DNA of 64,000 bases from Microbacterium pullorum. GTDB taxonomy: Bacteria > Actinomycetota > Actinomycetes > Actinomycetales > Microbacteriaceae. The position numbers were made by a program, and so were the translations under genes. Below the pieces are notes generated by a model. The model was not told the origin of the DNA, made no database searches, and saw only the letters and a program-made list of their open reading frames with translations. Shown here piece after piece: positions 16,299-24,573 of the stretch. The stretch lies in the NCBI RefSeq assembly GCF_014836535.1, contig NZ_JACSQP010000001.1, positions 226,401 through 290,400 of the forward strand. Reading direction: 5' to 3'. Positions within the stretch are counted from its first letter, which is position 1. Each line of letters opens with the position of its first letter.

Positions 16299-17353
16299 CA
16301 CTGGTCTCCCCCTGCGGCCGCGGCGTCGGTGACTCGGCGACGCATCGCGGTGATCGCGTCGGGCGGGGTGCGCAGCGGATGCACCCGGTTGGTGAGGAAT
16401 ACTACCGATCGCCGACCACCCGGTTGGGTGGCCACGGCGGTGCCGGTGTAGCCGGTGTGGCTGACGGCGCGGCGTCCAAGCCCCCGCGTCCACGATTCGC
16501 CGATGCGCGGCCCGAGCGCCTGGGCGTAGCCGTCGGCCGCGACGGCGACGGGCGACGTCATCGCGCGCACGACGGATGCCGGTAGTGCGCTCAGCTCAGG
16601 CGGCACTCGCAGTGCCTCGGCGAGGCGCAGCAGGTCGCGCGCCGTGCCGAACAGTCCCGCGTTGCCCGCGACCCCGCCGAGAGCCCAGGCTGTCTCGTCA
16701 TGCACCTCGCCGTGCACCATGCCGCGCGGCGGGTCGGTCTGCAACTCGGTCGCCGCGATGCGCGGCCGCAGGCTCCGCGGCGGGGTGAAGTCGGTGTCGG
16801 TCATGCCGAGCGGGGTGAGGACATGGCGTCTCGCGAGCACGTCGAGGCTCGCCTCGCCCAGCGCCTCGGCGGCCAGCCCCGCCCAGATGTACCCGACGCA
16901 CGAGTAGCGGTGCCCGGTGCCCGATGCGTCGACGGGTCGTGCCCCGGCGCGGAAGCGCGCGGCGCAGGGATCGGGGGAGCGGTCGTGCCACTCCGCGGCG
17001 AAGCCGGCGGTGTGGCTGAGCAACTGGGCGACGGTGATGCCCTGCAGCGCCGGGATGTCGAATTCGGGCAGGATGCCGACGACCGGCACCGCGGCGTCGG
17101 CGCCGCGCTCGTCGAGGAGGGCGAGCAGGGTCGCCGCGGTCACGAGCTTGGTGAGCGAGGCGAGGTCGAAGCGCGTCGTGGTATCGGTCGGCGGCCCCGG
17201 CTCAGCGGTCGGAACGCCCGGGGCGTCCCAGGTGCGGGTGGCGCCGACCGCGTGCTCGGCGACGATGTCGCCGTCCACCGCGATGGCCACCACGGCGGCG
17301 GGGAAGACGCCCTCGCGCCTCCCGTCTTCGAGCACCCGTTCGACGTCGGTCAT
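16298..17353 (-). CDS. Serine hydrolase of beta-lactamase fold, AmiE/YbbE-like
   Basis: A 351-aa penicillin-binding-protein-like hydrolase. The catalytic SxxK is SLTK in RFDLASLTKLVTAA; the Tyr motif reads HRYSCVGYIWAG, where YxN/YxD is usual; the third motif region is SHTGYTGT. There is no signal peptide, so it is cytoplasmic. The Bacillus murQ-murR-murP cluster contains a similar hydrolase (AmiE/YbbE) acting on MurNAc-peptides; the same synteny here suggests removal of peptide from imported muropeptides. I chose ATG 17353 (MTDVERVLEDG); the longer frame to 17410 runs into an A-rich promoter region. Confidence 0.8.
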   Translation of the reverse strand: MTDVERVLEDGRREGVFPAAVVAIAVDGDIVAEHAVGATRTWDAPGVPTAEPGPPTDTTTRFDLASLTKLVTAATLLALLDERGADAAVPVVGILPEFDIPALQGITVAQLLSHTAGFAAEWHDRSPDPCAARFRAGARPVDASGTGHRYSCVGYIWAGLAAEALGEASLDVLARRHVLTPLGMTDTDFTPPRSLRPRIAATELQTDPPRGMVHGEVHDETAWALGGVAGNAGLFGTARDLLRLAEALRVPPELSALPASVVRAMTSPVAVAADGYAQALGPRIGESWTRGLGRRAVSHTGYTGTAVATQPGGRRSVVFLTNRVHPLRTPPDAITAMRRRVTDAAAAGGDQ

Positions 17354-17385
17354 GGTTCGCACGTGAAAAAAATAATCGACATCCT

Positions 17386-17413
17386 TTGAACTCGCGACAG
17401 TTTTGACCATACT
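17386..17413 (+). promoter_or_regulatory. Sigma-70-type promoter for murQ operon
   Basis: TTGAAC at 17386 and CATACT at 17408, separated by 16 bases, predict a start near 17420 and a short leader to murQ. The flanking A/T-rich GTGAAAAAAATAATC at 17362-17376, rare in this genome, could be the RpiR/MurR operator serving both directions. Confidence 0.55.
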
Positions 17414-17455
17414 GGGCTTCGACCCACCCCGATGACGTGAAGGATGCGCCGGCCG

Positions 17456-18400
17456 ATGCCCACGCCACCCCTGGCCCCCACCGAGCTGCGGCTCGCGGCC
17501 TCGACCGACCTCGATGCGCTGGCGAGCGTCGACGTGCTACGGCTGCTCAACGAGCAGGACCGCGTGGCGGTGGATGCCGTCGCCGCCATCCTGCCGCAGC
17601 TGGCCGAGGTCGTCGACCTCGCCGCCGAGCGCTTCCGCCGCGGCGGCACCGTGCACTACTTCGGCGCCGGGACGTCGGGGCGCCTGGGCGTGCTGGATGC
17701 CGCGGAGCTGCTGCCCACCTTCAACCTGGAGCCGGGGCGCGTGATCGGCCACATCGCGGGCGGCCGGGCGGCGCTGGTGAACGCCGTCGAGGATGCCGAG
17801 GACTCCGAGGCCGACGGTCGTGCCGAGGCGGCGGGCGTGGGCCCCGATGACCTCGTGATCGGGCTGGCCGCGAGCGGGAACACCCCCTACGTCGGCGGCG
17901 CGCTCGCCGCCGCGCGCGAGGCGGGCGCCTACACGGTGCTGGTCTCGAGCAACCCGCACGCGGCGCTCGCACCGCTGGCCGACGCGAACCTCGTCGTCGA
18001 CACCGGCCCCGAGGTGCTGACCGGCTCCACGCGGTTGAAGGCGGCGACGGCGGAGAAGCTCGTGCTCAACGGCTTCTCCACGGCGCTCATGGTCGCCGTC
18101 GGCCGCACCTGGTCGAACCTCATGGTGTCGCTGGTGGCCACCAACGCCAAGCTGCGGCTGCGCACGGTGCGCATCCTCCGCGAGGCCACCGGCCTCGACG
18201 ACGACGAGGCGCGGGCGCTGCTCGCCGCCAGCGACGGCGAACTCAAGCCCGCGATCGTCGCCTCCCTCGCGGGCGTGGGCCCCGAGCGCGCCCGGGCACT
18301 GCTCGACGCCCATGACGGCTCCGTACGCGCGGCGCTCGCCGCGGCATCCACCGACTCCTCCCTCCGCACCCACAACCCCGCGCAGTCCCGCACCCCCTAA
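17456..18400 (+). CDS. murQ: N-acetylmuramic acid 6-phosphate etherase
   Basis: A 314-aa cytoplasmic SIS-fold enzyme that cleaves the lactyl ether of MurNAc-6-phosphate to give GlcNAc-6-phosphate and lactate. Diagnostic motifs are YFGAGTSGRLGVLDAAELLPTF (substrate-binding SIS loop and acidic residue), NAVEDAEDSE, LAASGNTPYVGGAL, TGSTRLKAATAEKLVLN and NLMVSLVATNAKL, with a UBA-like C-terminal region (LDDDEARALLAASDG). It is the first gene of an operon with an ABC importer and a kinase. ATG 17456 is preferred over 17444 because GAAGGA then has proper spacing. Confidence 0.95.
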   Translation: MPTPPLAPTELRLAASTDLDALASVDVLRLLNEQDRVAVDAVAAILPQLAEVVDLAAERFRRGGTVHYFGAGTSGRLGVLDAAELLPTFNLEPGRVIGHIAGGRAALVNAVEDAEDSEADGRAEAAGVGPDDLVIGLAASGNTPYVGGALAAAREAGAYTVLVSSNPHAALAPLADANLVVDTGPEVLTGSTRLKAATAEKLVLNGFSTALMVAVGRTWSNLMVSLVATNAKLRLRTVRILREATGLDDDEARALLAASDGELKPAIVASLAGVGPERARALLDAHDGSVRAALAAASTDSSLRTHNPAQSRTP

Positions 18401-18410
18401 GGAGAAACCG

Positions 18411-19700
18411 ATGCGCAGACGCATCCTCACCACCACCGCGCTCGTCGCCGGTTCCGTGCTCGCCCTCAGCGCCTGTGCGCCCAGCGCGTCCAGCGGTGAC
18501 GCCGAAACCGAGTCGGGCGGAGACGTCGCCCTGACCGTCTGGTCGTGGCGCACCGAAGACGTCGAGGCCTACAACTCCATCTTCGACGTGTTCGAGGAAG
18601 AGCACCCGGGCATCACCGTCGAGTTCGAGGCGTTCCAGAACACCGAGTACAACCAGATCCTCACCACCGGCCTCGCCGGCAGCGACGGTCCCGACGTGCC
18701 CATGGTGCGCGCCTACGGTCAGCTGCAGCCCAACATCGAGGCCGGGCAGCTCGAGCCGATCGACGGCGAGGTGGACGGGCTCGACGAGATCGCCGAGAGC
18801 GTGCTGGCGGGTGCCAAGGGCAAGGCCGACGGTAAGACGTACGCCGTGCCGCTGGCGACCCAGACGCTGCAGATGTTCTACAACAAGGCGATCTTCGAGG
18901 AGCAGGGGCTCGAGGTGCCGACCACGTGGGACGAGTTCATCGCGGTGAACGAAGCCCTCGCATCTGCGGGGATCACCCCGATGGCGCTCGGCGCCAAGGA
19001 CGACTGGATCCTCCCGATCTTCGCCGACATCGTGGGCAGCACCCGCTACGGCGGGGCGGAGTTCGAGCAGAAGGTGCTCGCCGGTGAGACCGACTTCACC
19101 GACCCCGACTACGTCGCGTCGCTGGAGATCATCACCGAGCTGCAGCCCTACCTCACTCCCGACGTCGTGGGCGTGGGCTACACCGACAGCCAGATCCAGT
19201 TCACCTCGGGTCAGGCCGCGCAGTTCCCCGGCGGCTCGTTCGAGATCGCCACGTTCCGCAACCAGGCTCCCGATCTCGAGTTCGGCTCCTACCAGGTGCC
19301 GCTGCCCGAGGGTGCCGTGCTGGATGCCCCCGTGTCGCCGGCCTACGCCGACGGCAACTTCGCCGTCAACGCCAAGTCGGAGAACAAAGAAGCGGCCTTC
19401 GAGCTGCTGAACTGGCTCGCGACCCCCGAGTTCGGCCAGCTGGTGGCCGATGAGCTGAACCAGTTCTCGGCGATCCCCGGAGTGACCTACTCCGACGAGG
19501 TCATGCAGGAGGCGTGGGACAACTACGAGCAGGGCCAGGCGCCCTACCTGCTGCTGGTGGACTTCCGCTACGGCGAGCCCCTCGGCACCGCCGTGCTCGG
19601 CACCGAGATCCAGCGCATGTTCCTCGGTGAGACGGATGCCGCGGGCGCTGCTGCCACGCTGCAGACCGGCATCTCGCAGTGGTTCACGCCCGGCCAGTGA
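18411..19700 (+). CDS. ABC transporter sugar-binding lipoprotein
   Basis: A 429-aa family-1 extracellular solute-binding protein. A lipobox ALSAC places the lipidated Cys at residue 22. The mature part has the usual sugar-binder order: VALTVWSWRTEDVEAYNSIF, HPGITVEFEAFQ, MVRAYGQLQP, YAVPLATQTLQMFYNKAIF, TWDEFIAVNEAL, and the C-terminal NWLATPEFGQLVADELNQF. It follows murQ by 10 bases, with GGAG before ATG 18411. Operon context makes MurNAc, anhydroMurNAc or a muropeptide the expected ligand (inference). Confidence 0.92.
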   Translation: MRRRILTTTALVAGSVLALSACAPSASSGDAETESGGDVALTVWSWRTEDVEAYNSIFDVFEEEHPGITVEFEAFQNTEYNQILTTGLAGSDGPDVPMVRAYGQLQPNIEAGQLEPIDGEVDGLDEIAESVLAGAKGKADGKTYAVPLATQTLQMFYNKAIFEEQGLEVPTTWDEFIAVNEALASAGITPMALGAKDDWILPIFADIVGSTRYGGAEFEQKVLAGETDFTDPDYVASLEIITELQPYLTPDVVGVGYTDSQIQFTSGQAAQFPGGSFEIATFRNQAPDLEFGSYQVPLPEGAVLDAPVSPAYADGNFAVNAKSENKEAAFELLNWLATPEFGQLVADELNQFSAIPGVTYSDEVMQEAWDNYEQGQAPYLLLVDFRYGEPLGTAVLGTEIQRMFLGETDAAGAAATLQTGISQWFTPGQ

Positions 19701-19745
19701 CCCGCGTGCTGCAGCTGACCCTCTGAAGAAGGAGCAACGAAGACC

Positions 19746-20699
19746 ATGTCCGTCATCGCCGTGCCGAAGGTGCGCAGCAAACGCGTCACCACCGGCGTGA
19801 CCCTGTCGAGGCGAACGGGCATGGTCTTCGTCCTCCCGGCCCTCATCCTGTTCGCGGTGTTCATCGCCTACCCGCTGTTCACCGCGCTCAGCTACTCGTT
19901 CTTCGCGTGGACCGGCATCGTGCGCGGCGACTTCGTCTGGTTCGACAACTACGTGACGCTGTTCACGAAGCTGCCGTACAGCACTGACATCCCCAACGCC
20001 TTCCTCCACAACATCCTGCTGTTCGTGGGGGCGATGGTCTTCCAGAACACCATCGGGCTGGGGCTGGCGACGCTGCTGCACCGCATCGGGCGGTTCAAGC
20101 AGTTCTTCCAGACGATGTACACGCTGCCCTACCTCGTGTCGCCGCTGGTGATCGGCTACCTGTGGTCGTTGATGCTGTCGCCGCTGTTCGGCCCGGTCAA
20201 CGCCGTGCTCCGGGCCGTCGGGCTCGACGAGCTCGCCCAGCCGTGGCTCGGCAATCCGCAGACGGCGATCTGGGTGGTCGTCATCGTCACCGCCTGGCAG
20301 TGGATCGGGTTCCCGGTGCTGCTCTACGGCGCGGCGCTCGGCGGCATCCCGGCGGAACTCGACGAAGCGGCGTCCCTCGACGGCGCGAGCGCGTGGCAGC
20401 GGTTCCGCTCGGTGACCCTGCCGCTCATGGTGCCGGCGATCGGCACGGTGAGCGTGCTCACCTTCATCGGCGCGATGGAGGCGTTCCCGATCCCGTACGC
20501 GCTCGGCGGCTCGCAGGGCAACCCCGCGGGTGCCACCGACGTGCTGAGCCTGCTGTTCTACCGCACCGCGTTCGAATCGGGCGCCTCCAACGCGATCGGC
20601 ACGAGCTCGGCCATCGCCACGCTGCTGTTCGCCTTCATCTTCGGCGTCGCCGTGCTGTTCACGGTGATGCTGCGCCGCGCAGAACGGAACCTCACCTGA
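19746..20699 (+). CDS. ABC sugar transporter permease (MalF-like)
   Basis: A 317-aa inner-membrane permease with six predicted helices (MVFVLPALILFAVFIAYPLF and following). The EAA loop contacting the ATPase is visible as IPAELDEAASLDGASAWQRF. It sits between the binding lipoprotein and the second permease; its stop overlaps the next start by one base (TGATG). No ATPase gene is present in the operon. Confidence 0.92.
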   Translation: MSVIAVPKVRSKRVTTGVTLSRRTGMVFVLPALILFAVFIAYPLFTALSYSFFAWTGIVRGDFVWFDNYVTLFTKLPYSTDIPNAFLHNILLFVGAMVFQNTIGLGLATLLHRIGRFKQFFQTMYTLPYLVSPLVIGYLWSLMLSPLFGPVNAVLRAVGLDELAQPWLGNPQTAIWVVVIVTAWQWIGFPVLLYGAALGGIPAELDEAASLDGASAWQRFRSVTLPLMVPAIGTVSVLTFIGAMEAFPIPYALGGSQGNPAGATDVLSLLFYRTAFESGASNAIGTSSAIATLLFAFIFGVAVLFTVMLRRAERNLT

Positions 20700-21598
20700 T
20701 GACCGCGACGCTCACTCCCACCGCGGGTTCGCGCCGATCGGCATCCAGCCCGCCCGACGCGCACCGTGGTCGCCGGCAGCGCCCCACCGCCGGTGGCTTC
20801 GCGGCCAACACCTTTCTGTGGCTGTACGCCGCGATCTCTATCGCGCCGCTGCTGCTGATGGTCTCCAACTCGCTGCGGACGACCCAGGACATGGCCCAGC
20901 ACCCCCTCGGACTGCCGCTGCCGCCGGACTTCACGAGCTACCAGAAGGCATGGGTCACCGCCTCGTTCGAGACCTACTTCTTCAACTCGATCTTCGTCAC
21001 CGTGGCCTCGGTCGTGCTGTCCACGGCGGTGTCGCTGCTGGCGGCCTACGCGTTCGCGCGCACCCGGTCGAAGATGTTCACATCGCTGGAGGGGCTGTTC
21101 CTCTCCGGCCTCATGCTGCCGGTCTACCTCGCGATCCTGCCGCTGTTCTTCCTGCTCGATTCGCTCGGCATGATCTCGAACCTCTGGAGCCTCATCCTGG
21201 TGTACGCCGCGCTCGGCATCCCGTTCTCCACCTTCGTGCTCGCTGCCTTCTTCCGTCAGCTGCCGATCGAGCTCGACGAGGCGGCCCGGCTCGACGGCGC
21301 CGGCCCGTTCCAGACGTTCTGGCGTGTGCACCTGCCGCTGGTCAAGCCCGCCATCGCGACGGTCATCGTCTTCCGGTTCGTGCCGGTGTGGAACGACTTC
21401 TTCTACCCGCTCATCCTCATCCGCGACCGTGACTCCTACACGCTCCCGGTGGGCATCACCCGCTTCTTCGGCGAGTACCAGACCGACTGGGCGACACTGT
21501 TCGCCGGACTCACGTTGGCGACGATCCCGCTCGTGGTGCTGTTCCTCATCGCCACGAAGCAGATCGTGTCGGGCCTGACCGCGGGCATGAGCAAGTGA
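20699..21598 (+). CDS. ABC sugar transporter permease (MalG-like)
   Basis: A 299-aa six-helix permease pairing with the previous one. The first helix is FLWLYAAISIAPLLLMV; the EAA loop reads LPIELDEAARLDGAGPFQTF; the C-terminal end is ATKQIVSGLTAGMSK, typical of MalG-type proteins. A hydrophilic ~35-residue N-terminal tail is longer than usual. Its stop overlaps the GTG of the kinase by 4 bases (GTGA), so the genes are translationally coupled. Confidence 0.92.
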   Translation: MTATLTPTAGSRRSASSPPDAHRGRRQRPTAGGFAANTFLWLYAAISIAPLLLMVSNSLRTTQDMAQHPLGLPLPPDFTSYQKAWVTASFETYFFNSIFVTVASVVLSTAVSLLAAYAFARTRSKMFTSLEGLFLSGLMLPVYLAILPLFFLLDSLGMISNLWSLILVYAALGIPFSTFVLAAFFRQLPIELDEAARLDGAGPFQTFWRVHLPLVKPAIATVIVFRFVPVWNDFFYPLILIRDRDSYTLPVGITRFFGEYQTDWATLFAGLTLATIPLVVLFLIATKQIVSGLTAGMSK

Positions 21599-22554
21599 CC
21601 CGGCTGCTCGGCATCGACATCGGCGGCTCGGGGAGTCGGGTCGCTCTCACCGGCGACGGCGCCGGGCGCGCCGAGTTCGCGGGGGAGCGCATCGGGATCA
21701 CCGCCGCGGGAAGCACCGTGCCCGACGCCGTCATCGCGCTCGTGCGCCGGGCACTGGCCGAGTGGCCCGCCGCGGCAGGCGACCTCACCGGCGTCGGGGT
21801 GGGGGCGACGGGACTGGCGACCCTCGTCGAGCGGCCGGACGACCTCGTCGCCGACGTGGCTGCGGCGGTCGCCGAGGCGACCGGACGCCCCGCGCGAGTC
21901 GCGATCGCGATCGACGCGGTCACGGCGCACCTCGGCGCCCTCGGCGGCGACAGCGGCGCGATCATCGCGCTCGGCACCGGCGCCATCGCGTTCGGCACCG
22001 ACGGGCGCGACATCTGGCGCCGCGTCGACGGGTGGGGACACCTCCTCGGCGACCGGGGTGCGGGGGCGTGGATCGGCATGCAGGGGCTCAACGAGGCCAT
22101 GCGGGCATATGACGACGTGGATGCTGCCGGCACGGTGCTGCTCGATGCCGCGCGGCAGCGCTTCGGCGACCCACTCACCTGGCCCGGCCAGCTGTACACC
22201 CGCGCGGACCGTGCGGGCGTGCTGGCCTCGTTCGCCACCGACGTCGTGGCCGCCGCCGCCGACGGCGACTCCGCCGCGACCGCGATCGTCGCCGAGGCGG
22301 GCAGAGAGGCCGCTCGCAGTGCGGCGGCCGCGCTGCACCCGGCGCTGCCGCCGGTCATCGCGACCACCGGCGGTGTGTTCCGCGCCGGCGGTGCGCTCAC
22401 CGCGGCGTTCGAACAGACGCTCACCGCCCTGCGCCCCGACGCCGTCCTGCAGGCGTCGGCCGGCGATCCGCTCGACGGCGCGCTGATCCTGGCCGAACGC
22501 GCGGCGACCGGGGCGATCGCCACCCACGCGCCCTACGTGTGGGTGGCGCGCTGA
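21595..22554 (+). CDS. BadF/BadG-type N-acetylated amino-sugar kinase
   Basis: A 319-aa actin-fold kinase. Phosphate-binding loop 1 is LLGIDIGGSGSRVAL (residues 4-18); the phosphate-2 region is IIALGTGAIAFGTDG; WGHLLGDRGAGAWIG carries substrate-side residues as in GlcNAc/MurNAc kinases; the adenosine region is IATTGGVFRAGG. In this operon it most likely phosphorylates imported MurNAc (or GlcNAc) at O6 to feed MurQ, as the importer is an ABC system and not a PTS. GTG start overlapping the permease stop. Confidence 0.87.
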   Translation: MTRLLGIDIGGSGSRVALTGDGAGRAEFAGERIGITAAGSTVPDAVIALVRRALAEWPAAAGDLTGVGVGATGLATLVERPDDLVADVAAAVAEATGRPARVAIAIDAVTAHLGALGGDSGAIIALGTGAIAFGTDGRDIWRRVDGWGHLLGDRGAGAWIGMQGLNEAMRAYDDVDAAGTVLLDAARQRFGDPLTWPGQLYTRADRAGVLASFATDVVAAAADGDSAATAIVAEAGREAARSAAAALHPALPPVIATTGGVFRAGGALTAAFEQTLTALRPDAVLQASAGDPLDGALILAERAATGAIATHAPYVWVAR

Positions 22555-22604
22555 TCCTGTCGGCGCGCTGTGGCGGGCACAGCCGGGCTGTCGGCGATGC
22601 GGCG

Positions 22605-22610
22605 TAGCCT
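22605..22610 (+). promoter_or_regulatory. -10 box of leaderless promoter (Nudix gene)
   Basis: TAGCCT, 6 bases (GAGAGC) before ATG 22617. Confidence 0.65.
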
Positions 22611-22616
22611 GAGAGC

Positions 22617-23336
22617 ATGCCCGCCACCCTCGCCCCGCAGTCCGCGCGGAAGCAGCTGGCGGCGCTGGCCGCATCGGCGGTGGCCGGCGGCGGCGGGTTC
22701 GCCTCGCTCATCGAGCTGCCCGCGCCGGCCGACTCGCGCCCGGCGGCCGTGCTCATCCTCTTCGGCGTCCTCGACGAACGTCTCAGCGCCCACGACGCGC
22801 AGGATGCCGCGGTCTCGCGCGACCTCGACGTGCTGCTGCTCGCCCGCGCCGCGACCCTGCGCTCGCACCCGGGCCAGGTCGCGTTCCCGGGTGGCCGGGT
22901 CGACGACGGCGACGGCGGCGCGGTCGGCGCGGCGCTGCGGGAAGCGCAGGAGGAGACCGGGTTGGAACCGTCGGGGGTCGAGGTGCTGGGCGAGCTCGAG
23001 ACCATTCCGCTGGCTCACTCCCGGCATCTGGTGACCCCCGTGCTCGGGTGGTGGCGGCATCCCTCGGCCGTCCACGTCGTCGACGAGGCCGAGTCGGCCG
23101 ACGTGTTCCGTGCGCCTGTGGCCGACCTGCTCGACCCCGCCAACCGCGGCGTCACGGTGCTGCGCCGCGGCGGTCAGGAGTTCCGCACCCCCGCGTTCCA
23201 CGTGCGCCACGCCACCGGCGTGCACCTGGTGTGGGGATTCACGGCGATGGTGCTCGACGCGCTGTTCGACCGACTCGGGTGGACCGAGCCGTGGGATGCC
23301 ACGGTCGAGCTGCCCCTTGACCCGCCCGTGGGCTGA
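22617..23336 (+). CDS. Nudix hydrolase, CoA pyrophosphatase type
   Basis: A 239-aa cytosolic Nudix enzyme. The UPF0035/CoA-pyrophosphatase signature is clear: LLLARAATLRSHPGQVAFPGG, followed by the Nudix helix GGAVGAALREAQEETGLEP containing the metal-binding REAQEE. It probably hydrolyses CoA or its oxidised forms to phosphopantetheine and 3',5'-ADP. The first Glu of the classic Nudix box is replaced by Gly/Asp, as is common in this subfamily. The gene converges on the Lon-N protein with only 3 bases between the stops. Confidence 0.88.
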   Translation: MPATLAPQSARKQLAALAASAVAGGGGFASLIELPAPADSRPAAVLILFGVLDERLSAHDAQDAAVSRDLDVLLLARAATLRSHPGQVAFPGGRVDDGDGGAVGAALREAQEETGLEPSGVEVLGELETIPLAHSRHLVTPVLGWWRHPSAVHVVDEAESADVFRAPVADLLDPANRGVTVLRRGGQEFRTPAFHVRHATGVHLVWGFTAMVLDALFDRLGWTEPWDATVELPLDPPVG

Positions 23337-23339
23337 GCG

Positions 23340-23963
23340 TCAGTTGCGGTCGTCGGTCGGACGTCGCGTGATCAGCGGTTCGATGTCGAGCGTGAGGTCG
23401 ATGACCTGGCGCAGCAACCCGCCGAGGGTGGTCGAGCGCAGCAGGGTGAAGTGGTCGAGCTCACCCAGCGGCGCGATCGCGGCGAGCTGCCACGACGACT
23501 CGACAGGGTCCGGTGACAGTTCGATCGCGGCATCCCACTGCACCCGCTCGTCCTCTCCGGCGAGGGCGAGCACCCGCCGCACGATGCGTTCGGCCTCGTC
23601 GCGCAGGGGAGTGAGGGCGTCGGACCACTCCAGCGGTGCGACGGGGGAGACCTCGGCCCTCGGGTAGGGGTCGTCCGGCAGCCAGCGGTCGACACTGAAG
23701 CGGTCGGCGCCCACGGCGATCACCTGCAGATCCGTCGCCGTGGCCGCGACGCGCACAAGCCGTGCCATGGTGCCGACGCTGCTGCGCTGGTCACCGCCAC
23801 CCGCTTCGGGACCGCGTTCGATGAGCACCACGCCGAACTGCGGCTCCTCCTCGTCGAGCAGCCGGCCGATCATCGTGAGGTAGCGCGGCTCGAACACCCG
23901 CAGCGGCAGCGGGGTGTAGGGCAGCAGCACGGAGCCCAGCGGGAACATCGGCACGCCGGTCAT
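23340..23963 (-). CDS. Lon N-terminal (substrate-binding) domain protein
   Basis: A 207-aa stand-alone Lon N-domain protein without AAA or protease parts. The family N-terminus is obvious: MTGVPMFPLGSVLLPYTPLPLRVFEPRYLTMI begins with FPLG...LP and FEPRY. Then come FGVVLIERG, GTMARLVRV and, near the end, LDHFTLLRSTTLGGLLRQV. The role is unclear: possible substrate adaptor or RNA/protein binder. The longer frame to 24038 is rejected because MTGVPMFPLG is the canonical beginning. Confidence 0.85.
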   Translation of the reverse strand: MTGVPMFPLGSVLLPYTPLPLRVFEPRYLTMIGRLLDEEEPQFGVVLIERGPEAGGGDQRSSVGTMARLVRVAATATDLQVIAVGADRFSVDRWLPDDPYPRAEVSPVAPLEWSDALTPLRDEAERIVRRVLALAGEDERVQWDAAIELSPDPVESSWQLAAIAPLGELDHFTLLRSTTLGGLLRQVIDLTLDIEPLITRRPTDDRN

Positions 23964-24024
23964 GGCGACAGTCAACCACCCGCGCGCGCCACGCAACCCC
24001 TCGCGGCGCATCTCACCGCATTTG

Positions 24025-24030
24025 TACAGT
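24025..24030 (+). promoter_or_regulatory. -10 box of leaderless promoter (DUF427 gene)
   Basis: TACAGT, 6 bases (GAGCAC) before ATG 24037. Confidence 0.65.
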
Positions 24031-24036
24031 GAGCAC

Positions 24037-24534
24037 ATGGCCCTCCCTCACCCCGATCCCGTCGCAGCCGGCCAGGAGTCGGTCTGGGACTACCCGCGCC
24101 CGCCGCGCATCGAACAGGTCGACACCCCGGTCACGATCGACTTCGGCCGCCTGCGCATCGTCGACACGACCGACGTCGTGCGGGTGCTGGAGACGAGCCA
24201 CCCGCCGGTGTATTACCTGCCCATCGCGGCGTTCGCCCCGGGCACCCTGGTCGCCGCCGACGGCAGTTCATTCTGCGAGTTCAAGGGTGCCGCACGCTAT
24301 TTCGACGTGCGCGTCGGCGACGCGGTCGCCGAGCGCGCGGCGTGGAACTACCCGCATCCCTCGCCGGGATACGAACTGCTCACCGACCGGGTCGCGGTGT
24401 ACGCCGCGCCGATGGACCGCTGCACCGTCGCGGGCGAGACCGTCACCCCGCAGCCCGGCCTCTTCTACGGCGGCTGGGTCACCTCGTGGGTGCGCGGTCC
24501 CTTCAAGGGCGGCCCGGGGTCTATGGGCTGGTGA
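24037..24534 (+). CDS. DUF427 domain protein
   Basis: A 165-aa protein of the DUF427 family, a small beta-tent fold with unknown biochemistry. Typical sequence: VWDYPRPPRIEQVD, VRVLETSHPPVYYLP (VLET.HPP.YY.P is the family hallmark), SSFCEFKGAARYFDVRVG, and AAWNYPHPSPGYELLTDRVAVY. The C-terminus (YGGWVTSWVRGPFKGGPG) fits the long actinobacterial subgroup. There is no signal peptide. Leaderless start at ATG 24037. Confidence 0.88.
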   Translation: MALPHPDPVAAGQESVWDYPRPPRIEQVDTPVTIDFGRLRIVDTTDVVRVLETSHPPVYYLPIAAFAPGTLVAADGSSFCEFKGAARYFDVRVGDAVAERAAWNYPHPSPGYELLTDRVAVYAAPMDRCTVAGETVTPQPGLFYGGWVTSWVRGPFKGGPGSMGW

Positions 24535-24573
24535 CGCGGATGCCGCGGCGGCCGCTCGATCAGTGGCGGAAGC

